Shown here in pieces: positions 47,375 to 57,818 of a stretch of 64,000 bases of DNA. The stretch spans positions 20,266,447-20,330,446 of the forward strand of contig CM051385.1 of the NCBI GenBank assembly GCA_028015245.1, given 5' to 3'. The DNA comes from Cardamine occulta (Eukaryota; Streptophyta; Magnoliopsida; Brassicales; Brassicaceae). The notes under the pieces were generated by a model. That model saw only the letters and a list, made by a program, of their open reading frames with translations, searched no databases and was not told where the DNA came from. How positions within the stretch are numbered: position 1 is the first letter of the stretch; each line of letters opens with the position of its first letter. A program made the position numbers and the translations under genes.

Positions 47375-48110
47375 TTCGATGACGGAGCCGATCCTAGTAG
47401 TCGTTAAATCATGGACAATTTAAAACTTGGAGAGAATACATTATCATATATGTGAACATTCTATAAAGGTAGACAATTATCATATAAAGTTGTCTCCTAG
47501 ATTTATATCACAATCCCTAATTATTCATATATATATATAAAGTTTTCAATCGTCCTGTGACAGATCTTGATGATGGAGCCGACCCCAATAGTCATTAGAT
47601 TGTGGACAATTTAAAACATATGGACAATTTTAAACTTGGGGACAGGTCGTCGTGAATAAATTATCATATTTATGGATATTCTATAAGATTAGAATAAAAT
47701 CAAGTACAATAGATCGTGGATAAATTATTATGCATGTAGTTATGATGTGGACTAGCTATCATGTATGTGAACATATCATGCATGTAGTTACAATGAAGCC
47801 GACCCCAACATTCATCAGATCATAGACAATTTAAAACTTGGTGACAAGTTATCACGTATAGGTTGTAGACAAATTATTACATCCGTGTACATTTTATAAG
47901 ATTAAAATATAACCAAATACGATAGAATGTTGATAAGTTATCATGCATGTAGTTAAGATGTGGATAAGTTGTCATATGTGTGGAAGTTAGAGGACAATTT
48001 TAAACTTGAGAACAAGTTATAACATATATGTCATGAAAAATTTATCATATTTGTGGATAATCTATAAGATTAGAATACTTACGTTAGATCGTGGACAAAT
48101 TATCATATAT
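47375..48110. repeat. Degenerate tandem repeat, about 200-bp unit
   Basis: Three or four units start with variants of GGAGCCGATCCTAGTAGTCG (47384, 47575, 47796), followed by GTGGACAATTTAAAACTTGG and ATAAATTATCATATTTGTGG, then ATTCTATAAGATTAGAAT. A last, decayed unit begins near 47980. Spacing is 190 to 220 bases. The rest to 48110 repeats GATCGTGGACAAATTATCAT. There is no coding capacity. Confidence 0.75.
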
Positions 48111-49404
48111 GTCTTAACCTATTTACGAGCACAAGTACTTACGTGGACAATTTAAAACACTCAAATTTGGAGTTTAGTTTCAGTACTCCATAGCAGGTTC
48201 TTGTTTATTATGCAACTAAGGTCTACATCAAGTTCTTGTCCACAAATTTTAACATCAGTTGTCTATACCAGACCATTAATTTTTGAGATATATTAGAAAA
48301 TGCCCATATCATCTTATTGTCCACGTTTTTATTGAATTGTTCTGCAGCACCAATTATATTATTGATATTTATTCATTTAACTCTTAGCACCAAGACAAAA
48401 ACTTCCAACATATTTAACACTTTTATTTTTTTCAATTATTTAATCACATGTACTTTTGTGAGAAGAAAAAATGTCACATCTTTCTACCCAGTCTCTCCCC
48501 TTCTTTTCTGTTTACTTCTATCCTCATTAGGTGAGAATAGTCTCGTCCATTCACAAACATCATACCCTAAAAAAAGGGGTAAAAAACCGAGATTGATTCA
48601 AGGGTATTTGTGAAACTTGTTTTTTTTAGGGGCATATTGAACAAAATCCCCTAGAAAATATACAATATTAATTTACTGATAAGAGTTTATGACAGTCTGA
48701 GGAGACAAGATCGGTGATATATAGATTGAGAAGATGATGTCACAAATCATGTTTGTCTCTTCACCTCCATTAAACAGACGACGAGAAAAGAAGCCAGCAC
48801 CCTTATTTTTTAGTCCACAGAGGAAAGCCTATGATTGAATTATAATGTTTTCATGAACCTTAATCGGGCCGGGTTTTTCCAGATTATTATCTGGTTCCTG
48901 GATTTTTTACTCGGACCTACCGATCAGTTCCAAAAATCTTAATCTTTTAAAATCATTTTGTGATGACAACCATTTTATTTTTTTTAACAAAACAACCACA
49001 ACCATTTCTTTAAAAATTAGAAACTGTATCCAAGAGAACTATTAATAAGACGGAGTCATCTATTTATCGTGGTAATGCACTCTTTCCTAGAACCTTCAAA
49101 AATTGTTCTTTAGCAAAACAAAACTTCAACAACTTCCATTTGTGGTATCATATACTCTTCGTCTCTCAGACGACAGACCTGAGTTTAGCACTTATCACTT
49201 CACCTTCGACTTTTGATGCCAGCAAAATAGGCTTCCCAAGAAAATGATGCGTGACAATGGGGTTTCTTCTAAGAAAATATGTTTATAATTTGTAAAACTA
49301 TATTTTATATTACATTTTGTTATTAACTTAATTTATTAATTAACTACGGAAGAGTACATTACAAAATCGAATTGATTGTAATCCAAACCACTTATGTGTG
49401 TATG
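48111..49404. other. No gene seen
   Basis: A segment at about 49055-49150 (TATTTATCGTGGTAATGCAC, then TCTTTCCTAGAACCTTC) recurs at 50507-50590, directly before R2, so a piece of the R2 promoter region is duplicated here. Nothing else is supported. Confidence 0.45.
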
Positions 49405-50490
49405 AAATTACAACATTAATATTCACATATAGAAATCTCTCACATTCTCATAAAAACTAGAAAACAAAAACACAAAAATATGAATTTAGAAAAGTTCTAA
49501 TGGTAGCCGTGGGTACTCTCCTAGTGAGTATTAAAGAATGAATGAGAGTTATCTAAAAAAAGGTATATAATTAAGTAAGAGACAGAAATGGTCCACTCTT
49601 TCGTCGTCGTCTCTTAAAGGTCAAACCAAACAGAACCGAACAAATCAATATGCCAACTATCCAAAGTTTAGATCTTGCCGACACGTCTATTACATTACAA
49701 AGAGTTTCTTTCTATTCGTGGGGTTCCACTGACCCCTTTTAAACCCATGTTGGGACTTGGGAGGTAGGGAACAAAATTCCTGTTTGAAAACCCGACCTAA
49801 AAAGAGAGAATTCAAGTTTTTTTTTTGTCACTGGGTTACCGGATAATTTCTGTCCGAATGCGGGTCAACGACTAATGAAATATTTAAAGCTACACATGCT
49901 CTCAACCCACAACAAACATTTTACGCTTAGCTTTCAGAAGATTGTCTAGTATGTGGTACAGCGGTTGAACTTAGTCTTGATTTAAAAAAAAATATTTAAG
50001 AAAATTTTAACTATTTATATAAATTAAGGCTTATATTTAAAAAAATAAAAAAATAAAAAAAAATATATATATATATATTAAAACTAAATAAATATACATA
50101 TAAATGAGTCTATAATTTTTTTAGAACTATTTTACCACATAAAATATACATTTAATAAAAGTTTTTAAGAAGACCTACAAATAGTCTGAGATGGCTCTGC
50201 CTAGAGATCGAAAAGATCGTCGAATATTACTCAAAACCATATATTGTATATATCTACATATATATTTCTAATAAGTATGAAAACAAAATTATTTCAAAAA
50301 GATGCTGTAAAAAGTTAACAAGTTGATATATATATTTCTAATAAACTAAGTTAAAAAAAATATTGTTTTAGTTATGTGTATCGGTGTACAATGTAGCTTG
50401 TTCAATTAATTAAGAAAAAAGCATATTCACAGCAGCTGAAAAGAATCGAAAGATGATAATAAAGTAATAGATTGTAAAATCTGAATAAGT
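49405..50490. repeat. Direct duplication, right copy
   Basis: Counterpart of 45545-46900, about 3.85 kb away, lacking the 380-bp insertion but with about 60 extra bases near 49580-49650. It ends close to the R2 promoter region. Confidence 0.85.
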
Positions 50491-50613
50491 CAATGTAGCT
50501 TATTCTATTTATCGTTGTAATGCACTCTTTCCTAGAACCTTCACAAATTGTTCTTTAACAAAAATATAAAGTTCTAAAATTTCCATTTGTGGTATCCTAT
50601 TAATTAACTTCTA

Positions 50614-50623
50614 ACTATATATT
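50614..50623 (+). promoter_or_regulatory. Candidate TATA box of R2
   Basis: ACTATATATTA about 45 bases before the ATG of R2. This leaves a very short leader, so it is a weak call. Confidence 0.3.
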
Positions 50624-50664
50624 ACCCGACGTAACATCTTCCCCCTGATGCTCCAAACTCACAA

Positions 50665-53556
50665 ATGAATAACTACGAAACCAAGCGAACCGTTTACATT
50701 ATCTTCGACAGCAATGACTCATCCGTCTCTTCTTTCAATAGCTACCTCGTTGCGGTTATAAAACGCCAAGGGATAGATGTGCTAGTTGACAAAACAGGCC
50801 CGGAGCAAGAGAACGGTCGGTTCTTGGGTGTTAAGCTTGTTTTGGTGTTTTTCTCTGACCCTTACACATTTTCTGTGGCGTGCCTAGAGAACCTCGTGAA
50901 GCTTCATGAGTTCCGGCAAGAAATGGGTCATATGGTGGTTCCTGTATTCTTCGACCTAAGTGTATCGGTCATAAAAGAAAAAATGGAGAGGTGTGAAGCA
51001 TTTGCGGTGCACGAGAAATCATTCTCTGTGGATCAGGTGACTAATTGGCGGCTGGTGCTAGTCCAAACGATGCAATTACAAGGCCATGAGTATAATGATG
51101 AACAAAGGTATGCGAATGCAACTTCAACAATATTTATTTTCTTAAGATTTTACGAGTTGGAGAGGTTTATATCAAACCTTTTCCTTTCATATATACAAGC
51201 TATAATTAACAAGTTCTCCTATACTAGTAGGAAAAAATAAAAATCTCCCACTACTATTTCAATCCATTGTGAATTATTTTAAATAGCAATAATATGTTCA
51301 GATTAGTTTGAGTTTGGGTTTAGAATCGCCAGTTATATATTTATATAAAGAATCTGGAATGCGTTTAGACCTTCACTCGGAATCTCGAATATATATGGCA
51401 TTTTACACGCCTTGTGTTTAGCTGTATACTAATTTTAAAAATTATTTTATTCATTTCAGAACATTGATTACTTATTAAAAACCCGTTACTAAGATATTGT
51501 GTGTTTCAAACTAAAATAATGAGTTTAGGAATCTATTAAAGAAATTTTTATCAAACAACATAAATTTGAAATTTGAATTTTTCGTTTTAGAAAATCTTGA
51601 GAAGTTTAACTTAGCAATGATATATATACTGACGCCTAATGTTTTGAGTACTGGTTTATTTATTTATGTGTAAATTTCTTAAATTCATCAAATCAAAGTA
51701 CGAATAATTAACTTTTTTGCAGGGAAGAATCCAAATTGATAGAAGATATCGTCCAAGATGTATTTGATAAGCTCTATCCAACAGAGCATATCGGGAACCA
51801 GAAGCTGTTACTAGTGCTAGAAAACTTGCTGTGCAAGCAACCATGGGGCCATCGCACTCTAGCCATTTTCGGTGAGCGTGGGATAGGAAAAACGACATTG
51901 GTTAAAGCCGCCGTTCGCAAAATGTCTAGTGGCTATGATGCTGATCACTTCATCACAGTTAGCGATGGAAAGATAACTGATCTTTTGTCTGATGAAGACT
52001 TTAAAGAGACCCCAATGGAAAATTTTGTCCTAAACAATCAAGATGCTGAGCCATGCCACCGTTCAAAAAGAGTTCTTATCGTTCTAGATGATGTGCAAAG
52101 TGCTCAAGATGCGGAGGCTTTTCTTGGTGAGTTTGATCGGTTTGGTCCAGGGAGTTTACTCATCATAACCTCAAGACGTAGAGAAGTTCTTGAGCAGTTC
52201 CATGTCAATGCTATTTATGAGCTCAAAGGTCTAAATAGTGAAGATTCCTTGAAGCTATTCGCAAGGTGTTTCTTTGGGGAAGATGTTATGGACGAAGAAC
52301 GTCTAAAGTTTTCAATGAGAGCGATTGAAAATTGTGATGGAAACCCTTATACTATTCGCTCACGTGCTGATGAGATGAGGAAGGCGGTAAATATGGAGCC
52401 GGCTATGGGAATGATACGCAACAATTCGTTTAATTACAATACGAAGCAGCATCTCTCGTTCGCCGCTGCACACAACTATCAATCTCATCTTGTGAAGTTA
52501 CGGGGACTTGACATAGCCAACCCCACCTTCGAGCATACGTTGAGTAACCGATGGGCTCCCAACTTGGATTTTAATTTTGTGCAACAGTCTTCCCTTTGTG
52601 CCACCTCACACAACTATCTATTAGATCTTAAGGATCTCCCGCGACTCTACATTTCTAGCCATGTCCTTGAGTCGCTGTCTAGTGACCTAAGGATTCCCCA
52701 TTCCGGTCAAGAATATGTGCTTAATAAACCTTGGGAAATATATAAGGTGAGGGAGCTCTACAAAACTCATCATTTTCTTTTCTTTTTTTCTCACAAAAAT
52801 TTTCATCAGTTAGACGTGAAAGAGATGTTATGTTTGTGGCGCACAAAAATATTAGGAATCTCACAAAAAAGTCTTTTTAATAAAAATATAGAAGATCATG
52901 ACCGGACTAATTTAATTACTGTCTTTACTTTAATACAATGGTCGATAGTCTGTACTAGTTTAGTCGTTATGTTACCACACAATTTTTTATTTGAAATTTT
53001 AGTTTTAAGAACCTTACTACAACTGATTTGCCTAATTGGTCAGCCTTTCCAATTTTTTTTTTTTTTTTTTTTTGTATAGAGTTTTCAAATTGAATACTTG
53101 GAGATATTTCTTTCTTGGGAAGCACGTAAGATTGAATGCACAAATATACTAGTCATTGACCATCTAGAGCCTTCCCAAATTCTAAATCTCCGTGGTTGCA
53201 TTGAGAGCAAACATCTTCCAGAATTTGTACGGGCCATTAGAGAATGGAAATTTGAAGGCAAGATTCTGCAATGTAGACTCCAAAAAGACTATATATGCCC
53301 TCACTGCAATTCAGCAAACGAATCCCACCTCTCCTTTGATATCACGTTTATTTGGAAGATTCTGACTACAATAAGCAATCGAATACAGAGTTGGGAGGTT
53401 GTAATCTTTGCCTTGCTTAATCTCACAGGATCCACAGCTAAGAAAATCCTAAGCCGAATGGAGTGGCAGTTAACTGTCTACAGTCGCTGGTTCAAGAGAA
53501 ACATAATTTCAATTGTGAGAAAGAGCCGGCTAAACATAGCTTCTGGAATTCCTTAA
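50665..53556 (+). CDS. R2: RRS1-like TIR-NB with zf-RVT-like tail
   Basis: Exons 50665-51107, 51723-52746 and 53080-53556 join through GT-AG sites in matching phases to 648 codons including the stop (647 aa). TIR (about 8-140): TVYIIFDSNDSSV, SY in place of SH, and ACLENL where catalytic TIRs have WCLxEL, so the Glu is replaced. NB: P-loop GERGIGKTT (near residue 198), kinase-2 VLIVLDDV, GSLLIITSRR and GLPL as DGNPYTI. No ARC2, MHD or LRR. About 130 residues of unknown type follow (HTLSNRWAPNLDFNFVQQSS, SHVLESLSSDLRIPHS). Exon 3 holds YICPHCNSANESHLSFD, then WKIL, then MEWQLTVYSRWFKRNI, the pattern of the zf-RVT tail of plant LINE reverse transcriptases. Divergent to gene C, convergent with gene D. 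It could be a sensor with an integrated domain or a gene that captured a transposon exon. Confidence 0.65.
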
Positions 53557-54192
53557 CTGATGCCTTCTTGAAATCGATCGTTCTCTGTGAAGATGACTCA
53601 CTTACTCCTTGGCTTCTCCGTTAAAAGTCAGACATCTTCATCCTTCTCTTGCAAGATTCGAAAGGAAGAAAAAAATAATATCGTAAAACAACAAAGTATC
53701 GCCAAAGTATCACAACTTTGGAAATAACACGGTAACCTTATGACTGACTTTCCAAGATTTTGAACTAAACTTGATGTAAAAATCAAGTTTAGTTAATTTT
53801 TTTTATAAGCAAAAAAAAATCTCCAAAATTGTTTATTGGAGCAAAAGCTAAAAAAATAATAATTCAAATTTGATTTCTATAACTCTTTTCTGAAAGATTT
53901 TCAATAACAGTGTGTGAAAAAATATCAAAATAAGAGTTTAAGAACATTGATATGTAAATGTGACGTTGTAACTCAAATGTTTATATAAAAGTTTTTTTTT
54001 CTAAGAACGCTATGTCTATTTAGCCGCTATATCCAATATGAAAAAAGAAGAAAACACTTTAACAACAAAAAAAAATTGATTGCGAGCTACACCAAGTATA
54101 TGCTATGGCATGATCACACATGCAAATTAAATTAATGTTATGATACATACACCAAGTATTAGTAAATATTCACCTACAATCATATGAGCAAC
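53557..54192. other. No gene seen; downstream of R2
   Basis: Contains the likely 3' untranslated region of R2 and AT-rich DNA. The first 80 bases after the stop still look exon-like in composition, but no continuing frame was found. Confidence 0.4.
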
Positions 54193-55485
54193 ACTATTAA
54201 AACACCCTATCCCAAAACCGCTAAACCGAGACCGGTTAAACCGTTATGAAAACCGTCAATTAAAAAAAAAATTTCTAACAACTTATTCAAATAATAAATT
54301 CCATAATACAATAACAGTTTCAATCAAAGTAACAGAAATAACTCCACAAAATAAAATAAGCAACATAAAACCGACTCCGGACCCAGTCATATCATCCACC
54401 CTCTCAACCATAGTCCCACGAGCTCCAGCTATACTCAATCCTTACCTGCATCACATAATGAGATGCCTCAATATAAAAAATACTGAATGAGGCATAAAAC
54501 TACCATCTAACAATACCACTGTCAGCTATATAACATCATAACGGAATAACATGCAACACCAAATAAGTCAAAGCAAACAACAATGCAATCATCATACAAC
54601 CAAATACCCACAACCGTAGTCCTACGACTATTTAGGGTACTACCACGCAAGCACTCATCTCGAAAACCCCAGAGTATGTCCAGGGTAAAATATGACATCT
54701 CTTGAAACTTTCAGAAATCCTTTGCCCTATTTACCAAAAAAACCCCGTAACATAAAATATTAATAAAATAATATTAAATATAATATATAAATATATTATA
54801 ATTTAATATTAATTATTAAATTAATCTAAACAGCCGATTTCTTCCCCACCACGCACTCATCTCCTTCCTCCTCCTTGCTTGTGCCGCAAGCAACCTTCCT
54901 CCGCCATCAACGCACGCCGCCACGCACCGCATCACCACCCACGCCGCTGCGCCTCAACCCCGCCGTGGTCGTGGCACCTCGCCCAGCCCCGGCGACGCCG
55001 CTCTCCACCCTCCGATCGCCCAACCCGCCGCTGCCCTTCCCCCACCGTGACTCGCGGAACCCGCATCTCATGCGGCTTACGAAAACAATCAAGGATAGGA
55101 GATGAGGTTCATACCTTTGATCCACCACACTCAAAACCGAGCTCCTCTTACTCCTTCTCGATCCCAATCCGGCTAGGTTAAGCTTTTTAATATGCTCGAG
55201 GTCGTCGACATATACGGTGCGTATATATAGTTTTTTTTGAACTATCCCCTATTACACTGATCGGTCCTCCAATTTATCCTAATTTACGAATTGACCCCAA
55301 AACGTTTTAAACGATATATTTAACCCAGCGCCAACAACTTTTCAATTGATCAATTTAACCCCTAATTCTTCAATTTACCAATTGACCCCAAACTTCCGAA
55401 TTGATCAACCACACCCCCCAAATCGGCCCAAAACTTCCCAATTGATCAATCTAGTCCAAATTCCAATTTTGGATGTTACAACTAT
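54193..55485. mobile_element. Solo LTR with ACTAT target duplication
   Basis: A 1,283-bp sequence (54198-55480) begins TAAAACACCCTATCCC and ends CCAATTTTGGATGTTACA. It is flanked by ACTAT at 54193-54197 and 55481-55485. The ends correspond to an LTR with TGT(A/T)ACA-type termini, the first bases mutated. There are no internal genes and no second LTR, so it arose by recombination between two LTRs. Length and ends suggest a Ty3-type element; orientation is undetermined. It contains the GC-rich segment at 54875-55100. Confidence 0.7.
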
Positions 55486-56164
55486 AGCCATCATTTTTTC
55501 ATTTATGGGGTAGGAGTAGACACAAATTTGATATCTTCGAATTTCATGATACCATATTAAAAACTGTTGTATCTGAAAAAGCAATTACCCGAATATGCCT
55601 AAAATAGCTAAAAAATAAAATAATAATATAAATTTTCTTTAAAAACAAAATTTATTATAAAACATTTCAAAGTGATTTTATAAACATAACATCTAGATTA
55701 ACATCTAGTATGTTTAATTAAAAAAAACAAGAAAAAATATTATTGTTTTCTTTTCTCATTTTTTTTTTTGGGTATGTGAATGCAACCCTGCACATATAGC
55801 AAGCCAAAATTGGATGATAAACAACAATGTGGTAATTTCAAACAGTAGTTTGTAGAGAACGAAACAAAGGATATTTGGAACGGCCATTGATGGAATTCAA
55901 AGCTGTTGTCATAGCCATTGACAATTTATCTGAGTCTATTTTACTCAGGAAGAGGTGGTTTAGGTAATCAATAAGGTCAAAAAAGTTATGACAGTTTGAA
56001 AACAGATAGGTTACTTGTAAGGCAATAAATCTATGAAATTTTACATTAAGGCAAAAAATCTATGAACTTTTACATAAAAGCCTCTTACAAATGAAACAGG
56101 CCTGCGTTTTGTCATAAGTAGATTGGTTTGATTTAATTTTCTGGCTTTAACACTGATCCAGAAG
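55486..56164. other. No gene seen
   Basis: AT-rich DNA with no supported frame. It is probably intergenic between the solo LTR and the TNL relic. Confidence 0.4.
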
Positions 56165-57070
56165 CCCTGTAACTTGACAAAGCGGTAACTTCACTTCCTG
56201 GAAAGCAAATGGCAACCAAAGCTTCAAAGCTATACTTTACAAAGTAAACCAAAGATAACTTAATACAAGTTTAAACAGCGAACATCGCGAGATAGAGTGG
56301 ACCGAGCTTTGGGAAATAAGAGAGAGAGACATTTTTCTTTTCTTTTGATCAAAGAGAGAGACCTCATTGTGGTGGTTCAATGCGTCTGAAACATTTGGCT
56401 CTGATTGACAGCATATAATATGATTTCATTCTTTGCAACGTACTCAAAGGTTTTTTAAACAGTTAGTGAAAATAAATGAGGAAGGGATCTGCTTCTTTGG
56501 TGTAAGAAGCAAAAGAAAAAGGTAGAGTCAAATATCAAGCTAAAGATTTAAGGCTTTTAGATCTTAGGAATAAAAAATGACTTTTCCTTTTCTTCTCAAA
56601 GGTCAAGCCAATCTTGCAGGAAACATATAAATGTCAACCCCATCTTCCAATCTCTTGATCCCTGCATTTAGTTGTCGAACGCTCCCCTGAGTTGTTTCAG
56701 AATGACTGGTTTCATTTTGCGAAAGATGCTGAACCTTGAGAGCAAAGCTTGATCTACTACATTTTCAGATGCACCTTGAGAAATCTCTGGTCCATGTTTG
56801 ATCTTCACAAGCTCGCCCTAAGCGCCCTATCGATTCCAGTGTACCTTCTGGAGGATATGAATCACCATTATCCTTCTTAACTCCTAGATTCTCATAAAGA
56901 TATTGGTGAGATCTTGTCGGCTTGAGTTTGTCTGTGTAGAAGTTGATGCAATGTCTCTGTAGGGCCTCTCGCAAATAAAGCCAAACATCTAAGAAAAAAA
57001 TGCAGCATCTTTCTTGCAAAAGTTTTGGTGCTCCATCATGCTCAATCGTGTGTTGGGCTAGAATCATCAT
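56165..57070 (-). pseudogene. TNL relic: TIR scrap plus LRR end and C-JID start
   Basis: Near 57000-56740 the minus strand reads a decayed TIR (LREALQRHCINFYTDKLKPT, then in another frame LTNIFMRI and GELVKIKHGPEISQGASENV). At about 56510-56395 it reads the end of an LRR exon (PKKQIPSSFIFTNC, then YVAKNEIILYAVNQSQM), up to a GTCTCTCTC donor like that of gene D. At 56250-56165 it reads the C-JID start SFEALVAICFPGSEV. The NB-ARC and most LRRs are missing, so it is a heavily deleted TNL related to gene D. Confidence 0.65.
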
Positions 57071-57818
57071 TCGCCCTTATTAATTAAGACGCTGAATCAT
57101 TCTGTTACATACAGAACAGAAAGCCAAACACAAATTCTCTCCAAAATAATCAAACAACAGAGGGATCATCCTTACCTGTTACAACAGCTTAAGGGCTGAA
57201 TGGTGACAAGAGTCAAGCTAGACATCAAACGACAATGGCAGTACTTGACAGAACGAGAGGGGTTAGAACAATCCTCGTACGCGAAAGATAGCCATTTCAG
57301 GTTATCAATGTGGAGAGAAATATGAAAAAAGGATGCTTCATTCAACCGTTAAAAAAGTCTTACACAGAACTTAAAGTACCAGAGTCATACTCAAAAGACA
57401 ACCAAACAAGACCTTGAGATTTACTTGAACCAGAAACAACATATTAAGGTCTCTAATAAAGGATTACTTGAAAGGACATCCTGTGAACCCGGAATTTAAA
57501 AGAAATTAAATTATGGTAAAATAGAAGCTTTGTAAAAAAAAATCACTCTGCCAAATCCTTTGGCTTGATGGTAAAAGAGGGCTTCTGGCTGAGGCAGATG
57601 CTTTAGCATTACACAGAAAGAAAACAGAACACGAACTGCTCTAGCAAGATTTGCTCCAGCAAGATTTGCTCCACCAATGGCATATGCATCCCTCCCTCTA
57701 CGAAATTACACAACTTTGAACCCCATTATTACTAATGCACAATCTTCTTTATCATAACTTGGAGTTTTTTCTAAGAATGTGGTTCACCTGAACATAATCA
57801 TCCCCGCCTTGGAGATTT
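57071..57818. other. No gene seen; downstream of gene D
   Basis: Includes a 14-bp word repeated in tandem (AGCAAGATTTGCTCC, about 57643-57672). Otherwise no feature is supported. Likely the 3' flank of gene D. Confidence 0.4.

Noticed and set aside
46982..47407. 141-residue frame ending in an Asp/Asn-rich run
   Set aside because: The first half looks non-coding and the end is part of the tandem repeat.
54875..55181. Overlapping frames of 76-100 residues in three phases
   Set aside because: They result from the stop-poor GC-rich core of the solo LTR, and no motif is conserved.
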